64,000 nt of DNA from Streptomyces cyaneochromogenes (GCF_003963535.1 NZ_CP034539.1:8680001-8744000); one strand, 5' to 3'. Positions 26,310 to 35,644 are shown, counted from the first letter of the stretch. The notes: generated from the sequence alone by a model not told the origin. Numbers and translations: made by a program.

Positions 26310-26342
26310 GGGGCCGGCCGACGCGCACCGTCGGCCGGCCCC
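26310..26342 (-). terminator. 13-bp hairpin ending the oxalate operon
   Basis: GGGGCCGGCCGAC and GTCGGCCGGCCCC pair perfectly around a 7-base loop, 8 bases beyond the stop of the acyl-CoA synthetase gene and upstream of the OFA carrier. Confidence 0.8.
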
Positions 26343-26349
26343 CACCGCC

Positions 26350-28554
26350 TCACCTCATGAACCGCCCCCCAACATCCCGCCCGTCTCCCACCACCGCCCT
26401 AGCGGAGGGGCCTTCGGCCCCCAGCCTTTCTGCCGCCCGCGCCCAGCGGTACTTGGCACCGAGCACGGCCACCGGCTTCTCGGTCGTGTACGGGTACGCC
26501 ACGACCCCCCGCTCGTAGAGGTACTGGCAGGCCTCCTCGACCTCGACGTCCCCCGCGAGCGACGCGACGACGGGCTTCTCCACGCCGCGCTCCCGGAATT
26601 CGGCCACCACGCGCGCGGTGAGCTCCGCGAAGACCATCGGGGGAGTGACGATCGTGTGCCAGTAGCCCAGGACCAGCGCGTGGATGCGCGGGTCCTCCAG
26701 ACCGAGCCGGATCGTCGCCTCGTACGTCGACGGAGGCTCGCCACCGGTGATGTCGACGGGGTTGCCCGCCGCCCCGAAGGGCGGGATGAACTTCCGGAAG
26801 GCCTCGTCGAGGTCCGGCGGGATCTCCATCAGGGACAAGCCGTTGTCGGTCACCGCGTCCGACAGCAGTACGCCACTGCCGCCGGCCCCGGTGATGATCA
26901 CGACGTTGTCGCCCTTGGGGGCGGGAAGTACGGGCAACGCGCGCGCGTACTCCAGCATTTCGTTCAGCCCGGGCGCCCGGATGACACCGGCCTGCTTGAG
27001 GATGTCCTCGTACACGGCGTCGTCGCCGGCGAGGGCTCCGGTGTGCGAGCCGGCGGCCTTCGCGCCCGCGGCCGTGCGGCCCGCCTTGAGGACGACGACC
27101 GGCTTCTTCGGTACGGTCGCCCGCGCGGCCTCGACGAAGGCGCGCCCGTCCTTGAGGTCCTCCAGGTGCATCGCGATGCACTCGGTGTGCGGATCCTCGC
27201 CGAACCAGGTGAGCAGGTCGTCCTCGTCCAGGTCCGACTTGTTGCCGAGGCCCACGATCGCCGACACGCCCGTCTTGGTGGTCCGCGCGAAGCCCAGGAT
27301 GGCCATCCCGATGCCGCCGGACTGCGAGGTCAGCGCCACCCCGCCCTTGACGTCGTACGGCGTGCAGAACGTGGCGCACAGGTCCTGCCACGTCGAGTAG
27401 TAGCCGTAGATGTTCGGCCCGAGCAGCCGGACGCCGTGCCGCTCGGCGATCTCCACGATCTCCTCCTGGAGTTCGTGCTCGCCGGTCTCCGCGAACCCGG
27501 AGGGGATCAGCACGGCGTTCGGGATCTTCTTGCTTCCCACCTCCTGCAGGGCCGAGGCCACGAACTTGGCGGGGATAGCGAAGACCGCCACATCCACCTC
27601 ACCGGGAACGTCCGTGACACTCTTGTACGCCTTGCGTCCCAGAATGTCATCGGCCTTGGGGTTCACCGGATGGATGTCCCCGGCGAAACCGCCGTCGATG
27701 AGGTTGCGCATGACCGAATTGCCGATCTTGCCCGGTTCGTTGGAGGCCCCGATGACGGCGACCGACGACGGCTGCATCAGTCGGCGCATGGAGATGAGGA
27801 TCTCGTCGCGCGAGTAGCGGCGGCGCGGCTTCGCGGGCGCCTCGGAGAGGATCACGCGGATGTCGGCCGCGACCGCCCCCTCCGCGGTCGCCATCACCGG
27901 GTTGAGGTCCACCTCCGCGATCTCCGGGAAGTCCGCCACGAGCTGCGAGACACGGCGGATCTGCTCGGCGATCGCCCACCGGTCCACGGCCGCCCGGCCG
28001 CGCACCCCGCGCAGGATCTCCGCCGCCCGGATCGAGTCCAGCATGGACAGCGCCTCGTCGGCGGACACGGGAGCGAGCCGGAAGGTGACGTCCTTGAGGA
28101 CTTCGACCAGTACTCCGCCGAGCCCGAAGGCGACGACCTTCCCGAACGTCGGGTCGGTGACCGCGCCGACGATGACCTCCTGCCCCTCGGGGAGCAGCTC
28201 CTGCACCTGCACGCCCGCGATGCGGGCATCCGCGTTGTACGCGCGCGCGTTGTCGATGATGTGGTGGAACGCGGTCCGTACGTCCGTCGCCCCCTCGACG
28301 CCCACGATCACGCCGCCCGCGTCGGTCTTGTGGAGGATGTCGGGCGAGACGATCTTCATGACGACCGGCCCGCCGAAGCGCGCCGCGTACGCCACCGCCT
28401 CGTCGACGTCCGTCGCGAGCTCCTCGCCGGGTACGGCGATCCCGTACGCGTCGGCGACCACCTTGCCCTCGGGCGCGGTCAGCGCGGTGCGTCCCTCGGC
28501 CCGCACGGAGTCGAGGAGCGTCCGCACCCGCAGGACGCGGTCTTCGGCCATCAC
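26350..28554 (-). CDS. ADP-forming acyl-CoA synthetase (acetate-CoA ligase family)
   Basis: A 734-residue single-chain enzyme with the ATP-grasp part first (residues about 1-235: VVMKIVSPDILHKTDAGGVI, GVQVQELLPEGQEVIVGAV, AEVDLNPVMAT), then the CoA-binding Rossmann domain (about 260-390: SVAVIGASNEPGKIGNSVMR) and the ligase domains (SQSGGIGMAI; KAGRTAAGAKAAGSHTGALA, whose His is the expected phospho-histidine). It links acyl-CoA hydrolysis to ATP formation, or activates an acid. The start is GTG 28554 or ATG 28551. It follows frc by two bases, so it probably supplies or recovers the CoA thioester for oxalate, formate or a related acid. Confidence 0.9.
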   Translation of the reverse strand: MMAEDRVLRVRTLLDSVRAEGRTALTAPEGKVVADAYGIAVPGEELATDVDEAVAYAARFGGPVVMKIVSPDILHKTDAGGVIVGVEGATDVRTAFHHIIDNARAYNADARIAGVQVQELLPEGQEVIVGAVTDPTFGKVVAFGLGGVLVEVLKDVTFRLAPVSADEALSMLDSIRAAEILRGVRGRAAVDRWAIAEQIRRVSQLVADFPEIAEVDLNPVMATAEGAVAADIRVILSEAPAKPRRRYSRDEILISMRRLMQPSSVAVIGASNEPGKIGNSVMRNLIDGGFAGDIHPVNPKADDILGRKAYKSVTDVPGEVDVAVFAIPAKFVASALQEVGSKKIPNAVLIPSGFAETGEHELQEEIVEIAERHGVRLLGPNIYGYYSTWQDLCATFCTPYDVKGGVALTSQSGGIGMAILGFARTTKTGVSAIVGLGNKSDLDEDDLLTWFGEDPHTECIAMHLEDLKDGRAFVEAARATVPKKPVVVLKAGRTAAGAKAAGSHTGALAGDDAVYEDILKQAGVIRAPGLNEMLEYARALPVLPAPKGDNVVIITGAGGSGVLLSDAVTDNGLSLMEIPPDLDEAFRKFIPPFGAAGNPVDITGGEPPSTYEATIRLGLEDPRIHALVLGYWHTIVTPPMVFAELTARVVAEFRERGVEKPVVASLAGDVEVEEACQYLYERGVVAYPYTTEKPVAVLGAKYRWARAAERLGAEGPSARAVVGDGRDVGGRFMR

Positions 28555-28555
28555 G

Positions 28556-29797
28556 TCAGATCACTCCGTTCGACTTGAGCAGGCGCAGCTCCTCGTCGCC
28601 GAGGCCGAGCTCGCCGATGTAGACCTCTTCGTTGTGCTGGCCGAGCAACGGTGAACTGCTCACCTCGACGGGGGAGTCGGAGAGCTTGAGCGGGCTTCCG
28701 ACGGTCACGAACTCGCCCCGCTCCGGGTGCGGCACGGTGACGACCATCTCGTTGGCCACCAGCGAGGAGTCCTCGATGATCTCCTTGGTCGACAGGATCG
28801 GCCCGCACGGGATGTTGTGGGCGTTGAGCCGCTCCAGCACCTCCCACTTGGGCAGGGTCGAGGACCACTCCTCGATCAGCTGGAACATCTTGTTCAGCTT
28901 GGGCAGCCGGGATTCCGGCGTCGCCCACTCGGGGTCGTCGGCGAGTTCGGGCCGGCCGATGAGCTCACTGATCGGCTGCCAGCCGACGGGCTGCACGATG
29001 ACGTACACGTAGTCGTTCGGCCCGCCCGGTGCGCACTTGACCGCCCAGCCCGGCTGACCGCCGCCGGACGCGTTTCCCGAGCGGGGAACTTCCGTGCCGA
29101 AGTCCTCGTTCGGATATTCAGCAAGCGGCCCATGTGTCAGGCGTTGCTGGTCCCGAAGCTTCACCCGGCACAGGTTGAGTACAGCGTGCTGCATGGCCAC
29201 GTTGACCCGCTGCCCACGCCCGGTGTTCTCGCGCTGGAACAGAGCCGCGAGAATCCCCGCCACGGCGTGCACTCCGGTCCCCGAGTCCCCGATCTGGGCT
29301 CCCGTCGCCAGCGGCGGCCCGTCCTCGAAACCCGTGGTCGACATCGACCCGCCCATGGCCTGCGCGACGACCTCGTACGCCTTGAAGTTGGTGTACGGGC
29401 CGTCCCCGAACCCCTTGATGGAGGCATAGACGATACGCGGATTGATCTCCTGGATGCGGTCCCAGGTGAAGCCCATCCGGTCGACCGCGCCCGGTCCGAA
29501 GTTCTCGACCATGACGTCGGAGCGCCGGATCAGCTCGGTGAGGATCTCCTTGCCGCGCTCGGTCTTGGTGTTCAGGGTGATGCTCCGCTTGTTGCAGTTG
29601 AGCATCGTGAAGTAGAGGGAGTCGACGTCCGGGAGGTCACGCAACTGCTTGCGCGTGATGTCACCGGTCGGCGCCTCCAGCTTGACGACGTCCGCGCCGA
29701 GCCAGGCGAGCAGCTGGGTCGCGGAGGGCCCGGACTGGACATGGGTCATGTCCAGGACGCGGATGCCTTCGAGAGCCTTGGTCGGCGTGCCGGTCAT
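28556..29797 (-). CDS. frc: Formyl-CoA:oxalate CoA-transferase (CaiB/BaiF family)
   Basis: A 413-residue class III CoA-transferase. The N-terminal LEGIRVLDMTHVQSGPSATQ and NCNKRSITLNTKTERGKEIL are standard, and the catalytic Asp is Asp171 in GAQIGDSGTGVHAVAGILAA, equivalent to Asp169 of characterised Frc. The glycine-rich active-site loop (SGGGQPGWAVKC) is present. The enzyme moves CoA from formyl-CoA to oxalate. ATG 29797 is chosen because GAGGTGG is well spaced; GTG 29806 is the longer option. It is 10 bases downstream of the TPP enzyme, the usual oxalate-catabolism pairing. A CoA-transferase for another acid cannot be excluded, but the context favours frc. Confidence 0.88.
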   Translation of the reverse strand: MTGTPTKALEGIRVLDMTHVQSGPSATQLLAWLGADVVKLEAPTGDITRKQLRDLPDVDSLYFTMLNCNKRSITLNTKTERGKEILTELIRRSDVMVENFGPGAVDRMGFTWDRIQEINPRIVYASIKGFGDGPYTNFKAYEVVAQAMGGSMSTTGFEDGPPLATGAQIGDSGTGVHAVAGILAALFQRENTGRGQRVNVAMQHAVLNLCRVKLRDQQRLTHGPLAEYPNEDFGTEVPRSGNASGGGQPGWAVKCAPGGPNDYVYVIVQPVGWQPISELIGRPELADDPEWATPESRLPKLNKMFQLIEEWSSTLPKWEVLERLNAHNIPCGPILSTKEIIEDSSLVANEMVVTVPHPERGEFVTVGSPLKLSDSPVEVSSSPLLGQHNEEVYIGELGLGDEELRLLKSNGVI

Positions 29798-29807
29798 GGA
29801 GGCCACC

Positions 29808-31490
29808 TCACTTGTACATGGTCTGGTTCATGGTTCCGGGGGCGTACGCGTCCGGGTCGACCCAGACGTTGATCAGCGACGGCTTCCCGGACTCGCGCGC
29901 GCGCCGCAGCGCGGGGCCGATGTCGGCGGGGTCGCGGACCTCCTCGCCGTGACCGCCCAGCATCTGCGCGAACTTGTCGTAGTGGACGTCGCCGAGGGTG
30001 TTGCCGACCCGCTCGCGCTCCAGGCCGTACTTCTGGGCCTGGCCGTAGCGGATCTGGTTCATGGAGGAGTTGTTGCCGACGATGCCGACGAAGGGGAGGT
30101 TGTAGCGGACGAGCGTTTCGAAGTCCCAGCCGGTGAGGGAGAACGCGCCGTCGCCGAAGAGTGCGACGACCTCCTTGTCGGGCCGCGCCTGCTTGGCCGC
30201 GAGCACGAACGGCACCCCGACGCCGAGCGTGCCCAGCGGGCCCGGGTCCATCCAGTGCCCGGGCGACTTGGGCTGCACGACCTGGCCGGAGAAGGTGACG
30301 ATGTCGCCGCCGTCGCCGATGTAGATCGAGTCCTCGGTGAGGAAGTCGTTGATCTCGCTGACCAGCCGGTACGGGTGGATCGGTGAGGCGTCCGACTTCA
30401 GGCTGGGCAGCCGCTTCTCCAGGGCGGTCTGCTCGGCCGCGCGCAGCTCGTCGAGCCACTCCTTGCGCTTCGACGCTCCCCCGTTGACGCGACCTGAGGC
30501 GGCTTCGGTCACCGACTTCAGCACCAGCCCGGCGTCGCCCACGATCCCGAGGTCGATGTCGCGGTTCTTGCCGACGGTGCGGTAGTCGAGGTCGATCTGC
30601 ACGACGGTCGCGTCCGGCGACAGCCGCTTGCCGTAGCCCATGCGGAAGTCGAAGGGCGTGCCGACGATGACGATGACATCGGCGTTGGAGAAGGCGTACC
30701 GGCGGGACAGCTGGAAGTGGTGCGGGTCGCCGGGCGGCAGCGTGCCGCGGCCGGCCCCGTTCATGTACGCGGGGATGTTGAGGGTACGGACGAGTTCGAT
30801 GGCCGCCTCGGTGCCGCGCGTCGTCCAGACCTGGCTGCCGAGCAGGATGGCCGGCTTCTCGGCGTGGACCAGCAGGTCGGCGAGCTTCTCGACGGCCTCG
30901 GGGTCGCCGGCCGAGCGGGTGGAGGCACGGTAGGCGCCCTGCTTGGGCACGCGTGCCCTGCTCACCGGCACCTTGGCGTCGAGGACGTCGCGCGGGATCT
31001 CCAGGAAGGAGGGGCCGGGTGCGCCGTGGTAGCACTCGCGGAACGCCATCGACACCATGTCCGCCGCGCGCGCCGTGTCCGGCACGGCCGCCGCGAACTT
31101 GGTGATCGGCGTCATCATGTCGACGTGCGGCAGGTCCTGCAGGGACCCCATCTTGTGCTGGGTGAGGGCGCCCTGGCCGCCGATGAGCAGCATCGGGGAC
31201 TCGGCGCGGAAGGCGTTGGCGACACCGGTGACGGCGTCGGTGGTGCCGGGACCGGCGGTGACGACCGCGCAGCCGGGCTTGCCGGTGATGCGGGCGTATC
31301 CGTCGGCGGCGTGGGCGGCGACCTGCTCGTGGCGGACGTCGACGACCTCGATGCCCTCGTCGACGCAGCCGTCGTAGATGTCGATGATGTGGCCGCCGCA
31401 CAGCGTGTAGATGCGGTCGACCCCCTCGGCCTTCAGCGCCTTGGCAACGAGATGACCACCGGATATGACGTCCTGGGTGTCGTCGGGCAT
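29808..31490 (-). CDS. Oxalyl-CoA decarboxylase-like TPP enzyme
   Basis: A 560-residue thiamine-diphosphate enzyme with the three usual domains. The N-terminal pyrimidine-binding domain has the catalytic Glu region VVDVRHEQVAAHAADGYARI, the central domain starts KLADLLVHAEKPAILLGSQV, and the C-terminal TPP motif is GDGAFSLTGWDFETLVRYNL ending in GNNSS. Oxalyl-CoA decarboxylase converts oxalyl-CoA to formyl-CoA and CO2. Many such proteins are annotated acetolactate synthase, but neighbouring frc and OFA transporters favour oxalate. The ATG at 31490 (MPDDTQDVISGGHLV) is preferred; a longer frame runs into the divergent operon. It is first in a minus-strand operon with frc and the acyl-CoA synthetase. 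Confidence 0.82.
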   Translation of the reverse strand: MPDDTQDVISGGHLVAKALKAEGVDRIYTLCGGHIIDIYDGCVDEGIEVVDVRHEQVAAHAADGYARITGKPGCAVVTAGPGTTDAVTGVANAFRAESPMLLIGGQGALTQHKMGSLQDLPHVDMMTPITKFAAAVPDTARAADMVSMAFRECYHGAPGPSFLEIPRDVLDAKVPVSRARVPKQGAYRASTRSAGDPEAVEKLADLLVHAEKPAILLGSQVWTTRGTEAAIELVRTLNIPAYMNGAGRGTLPPGDPHHFQLSRRYAFSNADVIVIVGTPFDFRMGYGKRLSPDATVVQIDLDYRTVGKNRDIDLGIVGDAGLVLKSVTEAASGRVNGGASKRKEWLDELRAAEQTALEKRLPSLKSDASPIHPYRLVSEINDFLTEDSIYIGDGGDIVTFSGQVVQPKSPGHWMDPGPLGTLGVGVPFVLAAKQARPDKEVVALFGDGAFSLTGWDFETLVRYNLPFVGIVGNNSSMNQIRYGQAQKYGLERERVGNTLGDVHYDKFAQMLGGHGEEVRDPADIGPALRRARESGKPSLINVWVDPDAYAPGTMNQTMYK

Positions 31491-31542
31491 GGCGAAGTCC
31501 TGTCCCTTCGTAGGGGGTTGGAACGGCTCTCGCGGTACATTG

Positions 31543-31566
31543 CATACAGTCGACGAATACTGTATG
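31543..31566. promoter_or_regulatory. Perfect inverted repeat between divergent oxc/frc and sucCD-like operons
   Basis: CATACAGT and ACTGTATG are exact reverse complements separated by eight bases, centred in the 145-base divergent spacer. The size and TGTATRC-like half-sites suit a GntR/FCD or similar dimeric regulator controlling both operons. No regulator gene is adjacent; the GntR gene at 1687-2364 is one candidate in the window. Confidence 0.7.
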
Positions 31567-31635
31567 AACCTTGTTATCCCGCATCCGGTGGGTGGTGTCC
31601 AGGGGGCGTGCGGCACTTTTGAGTCAGGAGCCGGA

Positions 31636-32766
31636 ATGGACCTGTACGAACACCAGGCAAGGGAACTCTTCGAGGAACACGGCATCTTGGTGCCGCGGGC
31701 AGAGGTGACGGACTCGCCCAAGGAAGCCCGCGAGATCGCACGCCGGCTCGGCGGCCGTGTCGTGGTCAAGGCGCAGGTGAAGACCGGTGGTCGAGGCAAG
31801 GCGGGCGGTGTGAAGCTCGCCGCGGACCCGGCGGCCGCCGAGATCACGGCGCGGCAGATCCTCGGCATGGACATCAAGGGCCACACGGTCGGCAAGGTGA
31901 TGCTGGCCCAACCCGTGGACATCGAGACCGAGTTCTACGTGTCCTATGTACTCGACCGCGAGGCGGGCGGCTTCCTCGCCATCGCCTCCGCCGAGGGCGG
32001 CATGGAGATCGAGGAGGTCGCCGCCACCCGGCCCCAGGCCGTCGCCCGTATCCCCATCGACCCGGCCGAGGGAGTGACCTCCGCGAAGGCGGGTGAGATC
32101 GCCAAGGCGGCGGGACTGCCACCGCAGACCGTCGACGTCCTCGTACGACTCTGGGAAGTGCTGGTCCGCGAGGACGCCCTCCTCGTCGAGGTGAACCCTC
32201 TGGTGCGCACCGGGCAGGGCCAGATCCTCGCCCTCGACGGCAAGGTCACCCTCGACGACAACGCCCGCTTCCGCCAGACACGTTGGGGCACCGACGGCGT
32301 GGAGCACGACGACGCACTGGAGGCGGCGGCCGCTGCCAAGGGCCTCAACTACGTCAAGCTGGACGGCGAGGTCGGCATCATCGGCAACGGCGCCGGACTT
32401 GTCATGTCGACCCTTGACGTCGTCGCCGGCTGTGGCGCCCGGCCCGCCAACTTCCTCGACATCGGCGGCGGGGCGTCGGCCCGGATCATGGCCGACGGGC
32501 TGTCCGTGATCCTCTCCGACCCGGCCGTGAAGTCGGTCTTCGTCAACGTCTTCGGCGGGATCACCGCGTGCGACGCGGTCGCCGAGGGCATCGTGCAGGC
32601 GCTGGACAGCGTCCAGCTGACCAAGCCGCTCGTCGTGCGCCTCGACGGCAACAACGCCGCCCGCGGCCGCGCCGTCCTCGACGACCGTGCCCACCCCCTG
32701 GTCCAGCAGGCCACCACCATGGACGGCGCCGCGCTGCGGGCCGCCCGACTCGCCACCACAGCCTGA
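31636..32766 (+). CDS. sucC: Succinyl-CoA synthetase beta subunit-like (ATP-grasp)
   Basis: A 376-residue ATP-grasp subunit beginning MDLYEHQARELFEEHGILVP. KAQVKTGGRGKAGGVKLA and LVEVNPLVRTGQGQILALDG are the nucleotide and Mg sites, GIIGNGAGLVMSTLDVV and FLDIGGGASARIM the second domain. The pair with the next gene makes an alpha-beta ligase charging a dicarboxylate with CoA. Because the pair sits opposite an oxalate operon and shares its operator region, it is likely a catabolic paralogue rather than the TCA-cycle copy; succinyl-CoA could act as the CoA donor that primes Frc. GGAGCCGGA precedes the ATG closely. Confidence 0.88.
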   Translation: MDLYEHQARELFEEHGILVPRAEVTDSPKEAREIARRLGGRVVVKAQVKTGGRGKAGGVKLAADPAAAEITARQILGMDIKGHTVGKVMLAQPVDIETEFYVSYVLDREAGGFLAIASAEGGMEIEEVAATRPQAVARIPIDPAEGVTSAKAGEIAKAAGLPPQTVDVLVRLWEVLVREDALLVEVNPLVRTGQGQILALDGKVTLDDNARFRQTRWGTDGVEHDDALEAAAAAKGLNYVKLDGEVGIIGNGAGLVMSTLDVVAGCGARPANFLDIGGGASARIMADGLSVILSDPAVKSVFVNVFGGITACDAVAEGIVQALDSVQLTKPLVVRLDGNNAARGRAVLDDRAHPLVQQATTMDGAALRAARLATTA

Positions 32767-32795
32767 GCCGCCGCAGCCTGAGGAGACATGACGAC

Positions 32796-33713
32796 ATGGC
32801 CATCCACCTCACCAAGGAGAGCAAGGTCCTCGTCCAGGGCATGACCGGCGGCGAGGGCATGAAGCACACCCGGCGCATGCTCGCCGCCGGCACGAACGTC
32901 GTCGGCGGAGTCAACCCGCGCAAGGCGGGCCGCAGCGTCGACTTCGACGTCCCCCAGTGCCTCAAGGGTCTGGGAAGTACCCCCATCGCCGTCCCCGTCT
33001 TCGGCTCGGTCGCCGACGGCATACGCGCGACCGGCGCCGACGTGAGTGTCGTCTTCGTGCCGCCCGCCTTCGCCAAGGCGGCCGTCGTCGAGGCCGCCGA
33101 CGCCGGCATCGGACTCGCCGTCGTGATCACGGAGGGCATCCCGGTCCACGACTCGGTCGCCTTCACCGCATACGCGAAAACGCGCGGCACCCGCATCATC
33201 GGCCCCAACTGCCCCGGCCTGATCACCCCGGGCCAGTCCAACGCGGGCATCATCCCGGCCGACATCACCAAGCCCGGCCGCATCGGCCTGGTCTCCAAGT
33301 CCGGCACGCTCACCTACCAACTGATGTACGAGCTCCGTGACATCGGCTTCTCGACCTGCGTCGGCATCGGAGGCGACCCCGTCGTCGGCACGACCCACAT
33401 CGACTGCCTCGCCGCCTTCCAGGACGACCCCGACACCGAACTCGTCGTCCTCATCGGGGAGATCGGCGGCGACGCCGAGGAGCGCGCCGCCGCGTACATC
33501 CGCGACCACGTCACCAAGCCCGTCGTCGGCTACATCGCCGGTTTCACCGCACCCGAGGGCAAGACGATGGGGCACGCGGGCGCGATCGTGTCCGGTTCGT
33601 CCGGTACAGCGGCGGCGAAGAGGGAGGCGCTGGAGGCGGTGGGCGTAGGGGTCGGCAGCACGCCCACCGAGACCGCGCGCCTGGTGCTGGAACGCCTGGG
33701 AGCCGGGGCGTGA
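32796..33713 (+). CDS. sucD: Succinyl-CoA synthetase alpha subunit-like
   Basis: A 305-residue CoA-binding subunit. SKVLVQGMTGGEGMKHTRRM is the Rossmann CoA site, RIIGPNCPGLITPGQ and GLVSKSGTLTYQLMYEL are family blocks, and His260 in GKTMGHAGAIVSGSSG is the phosphorylated residue. AGGAGA lies upstream and the gap to the beta gene is 29 bases. All catalytic features are intact, so it should form an active ligase with the beta subunit. The stop codon lies within the first copy of a palindromic repeat described separately. Confidence 0.9.
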   Translation: MAIHLTKESKVLVQGMTGGEGMKHTRRMLAAGTNVVGGVNPRKAGRSVDFDVPQCLKGLGSTPIAVPVFGSVADGIRATGADVSVVFVPPAFAKAAVVEAADAGIGLAVVITEGIPVHDSVAFTAYAKTRGTRIIGPNCPGLITPGQSNAGIIPADITKPGRIGLVSKSGTLTYQLMYELRDIGFSTCVGIGGDPVVGTTHIDCLAAFQDDPDTELVVLIGEIGGDAEERAAAYIRDHVTKPVVGYIAGFTAPEGKTMGHAGAIVSGSSGTAAAKREALEAVGVGVGSTPTETARLVLERLGAGA

Positions 33714-33740
33714 CGTCACTCATAGTCGGCGTGAAGTCAC
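33710..33740. promoter_or_regulatory. Two copies of a GTGA(C/A)GTCAC palindrome, 21 bp apart
   Basis: GTGACGTCAC is an exact 10-bp palindrome, and GTGAAGTCAC, one mismatch away, starts 21 bases (two helical turns) later. The pair overlaps the sucD stop and lies about 105 bases ahead of the aldehyde dehydrogenase start, where an operator for that gene would be expected. Confidence 0.5.
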
Positions 33741-33844
33741 TTTCAGGCGTTTGCGCGCACCGCTGACTTCCGCCGTGGCCATGTACCACCGCCCGCCCGC
33801 ACGTCCCCATTTCTCTCGACCGTGCACCGAGAGCGGAGAACCGA

Positions 33845-35386
33845 ATGGCAACCACCCTCACCCTCAAGGCCGGTACCTCCTGGTCCGACGCCTGGCAGCG
33901 CTGCCTCGCCGTCGCCCCGGAGGCCTTCCGGGACGACCGTGTCCTCAACCTCTGGAACTCCACCTGGCAGGCGGACGGCCGAGCTCTGCCCGCCACCAGC
34001 CCCGTCGACGGCAGCCCGATCGCCGGCCCGCCGCGCCTGGACCGGGCCACCGCCCACCAGGCCGTACGCGCCTCGCTCGACCAGCACCGCGCGTGGCGGC
34101 ACATCCCCCTGGACGAACGCCGGGCCCGCGTCGCGGCCACCCTCGACGCCCTGACCCAGCACCGGGAACTGCTCGCCCTGCTTCTCGTCTGGGAGATCGG
34201 CAAGCCGTGGCGGCTCGCCCGGGCGGACGTCGACCGGGCCATCGACGGCGTGCGCTGGTACGTCGACGGCGTCGAACCGATGGTCGCCGGCCGGGCCCCG
34301 CTCGACGGTCCGGTATCCAACATCGCGAGCTGGAACTACCCGATGAGCGTGCTCGTTCACGCAGTGCTGGTACAGGCACTGGCAGGCAACGCGGTCATCG
34401 CCAAGACCCCGACCGACGGCGGCGTCGCCTGTCTGACCCTGGCCTGCGCGCTGGCCGCCCGCGAGGGAGTTCCCGTCACCCTCGTCAGCGGCAGCGGAGG
34501 CGAGCTCTCCCAAGCGCTGGTGCGCGCGCCCGAGATCGGCTGCGTCTCCTTCGTCGGCGGCCGCGACACCGGCGCCGCGGTGGCCACGGCCGTCGCCGAC
34601 CTCGGCAAACGACACGTACTCGAACAGGAAGGACTCAACACCTGGGGTGTCTGGAACTACACGGACTGGGATGCGCTGACGGCGGTCGTCCCCAAACTCT
34701 TCGACTACGGCAAACAGCGCTGCACGGCGTACCCGCGCTTCGTCGTCCAGCGTGAGCTGTTCGACGAGTTCCTGGCGGCGTACCTCCCGGCGGTGCGCAC
34801 GCTCAGGGTCGGCCACCCCCTAGCCGTCGAACAACGGGACGACCCCTACCCGCAACTGGACTTCGGCCCGGTGATCAACGCCGCCAAGGCCAAGGAACTG
34901 CACGACCAGGTCGCCGAGGCGATCGACCGCGGCGCCGTCCCGCTGCACCGGGGCAGGCTCTCCGACGCCCGCTTCCTCCCCGGCCAGGACACCTCGGCGT
35001 ACGTTCAGCCGGTCACGCTGCTGAACCCGCCGCCGTCCTCCCCGCTGCACCACGCGGAGCCGTTCGGCCCGGTCGACACGATCGTCCTGGTGGACACGGA
35101 GGCGGAACTGCTGGCGGCGATGAACGCGTCCAACGGCGCGCTGGTCGCCACGCTGTCCACGGACGACCGCGCGACGTACGACCGCCTGGCCCCGCAGATC
35201 CGCGCGTTCAAGGTCGGACACGGCAGGCCGCGCTCCCGCGGCGACCGCGACGAGCTGTTCGGCGGCTTCGGCGCCTCTTGGCGAGGGGCGTTCGTCGGTG
35301 GCGAACTGCTGGTGCACGCGGTGACGCAGGGGCCGGTGGGGGAGCGGTTGCCCGGGAACTTCCCGGACTACCACCTCATGCCGTGA
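33845..35386 (+). CDS. Aldehyde dehydrogenase family protein
   Basis: A 513-residue NAD(P)-dependent aldehyde dehydrogenase. The catalytic Cys is in GKQRCTAYPRFVV, the general-base Glu is in LEQEGLNTWG, and the active-site Asn is in NIASWNYPMSVL. PFGPVDTIVLV and the C-terminal FGGFGASWRGAFVGGELLVH are typical. The Glu/Cys surroundings differ from the common ELGG and GQxC forms, so it belongs to a less usual branch and its aldehyde is not clear; a short-chain oxo-acid such as glyoxylate would fit the locus. Its start has GGAGAA upstream, and a strong hairpin follows the stop. Confidence 0.85.
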   Translation: MATTLTLKAGTSWSDAWQRCLAVAPEAFRDDRVLNLWNSTWQADGRALPATSPVDGSPIAGPPRLDRATAHQAVRASLDQHRAWRHIPLDERRARVAATLDALTQHRELLALLLVWEIGKPWRLARADVDRAIDGVRWYVDGVEPMVAGRAPLDGPVSNIASWNYPMSVLVHAVLVQALAGNAVIAKTPTDGGVACLTLACALAAREGVPVTLVSGSGGELSQALVRAPEIGCVSFVGGRDTGAAVATAVADLGKRHVLEQEGLNTWGVWNYTDWDALTAVVPKLFDYGKQRCTAYPRFVVQRELFDEFLAAYLPAVRTLRVGHPLAVEQRDDPYPQLDFGPVINAAKAKELHDQVAEAIDRGAVPLHRGRLSDARFLPGQDTSAYVQPVTLLNPPPSSPLHHAEPFGPVDTIVLVDTEAELLAAMNASNGALVATLSTDDRATYDRLAPQIRAFKVGHGRPRSRGDRDELFGGFGASWRGAFVGGELLVHAVTQGPVGERLPGNFPDYHLMP

Positions 35387-35392
35387 GGGGAC

Positions 35393-35455
35393 CGGCCGGG
35401 ACCGACCGGTGGTGCCCGCCTGCCTCGTGCTCGTGCCACCGGCCGATCCCGGCCG
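35393..35455 (+). terminator. Long interrupted hairpin after the aldehyde dehydrogenase
   Basis: CGGCCGGGA pairs with TCCCGGCCG and, further in, CCGGTGG with CCACCGG, separated by a few mismatches and an apical loop of about 17 bases. It begins 7 bases after the stop. Confidence 0.7.
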
Positions 35456-35644
35456 TGCGACATCAGTCGATCTCACCCGTGCGTGACCGTGGGATCACTG
35501 GAGGTGAAGCCCTCCGCTCGCCCGCTCTCTCGGCTCGCGTCGACCGTCCGACGGGCGGATATGCAGGTGAAGGGCACTCCGAAACCTTGGTATTGTTGTC
35601 CATGTCGCCGAGGGGAACACCCCCGGCAAGGCGGCAGACACCTA

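Noticed and set aside
29808..31922. 704-residue version of the TPP enzyme
   Set aside because: The extra 144 residues cross the divergent promoter and the sucC-like gene; the family N-terminus begins at MPDDTQD.
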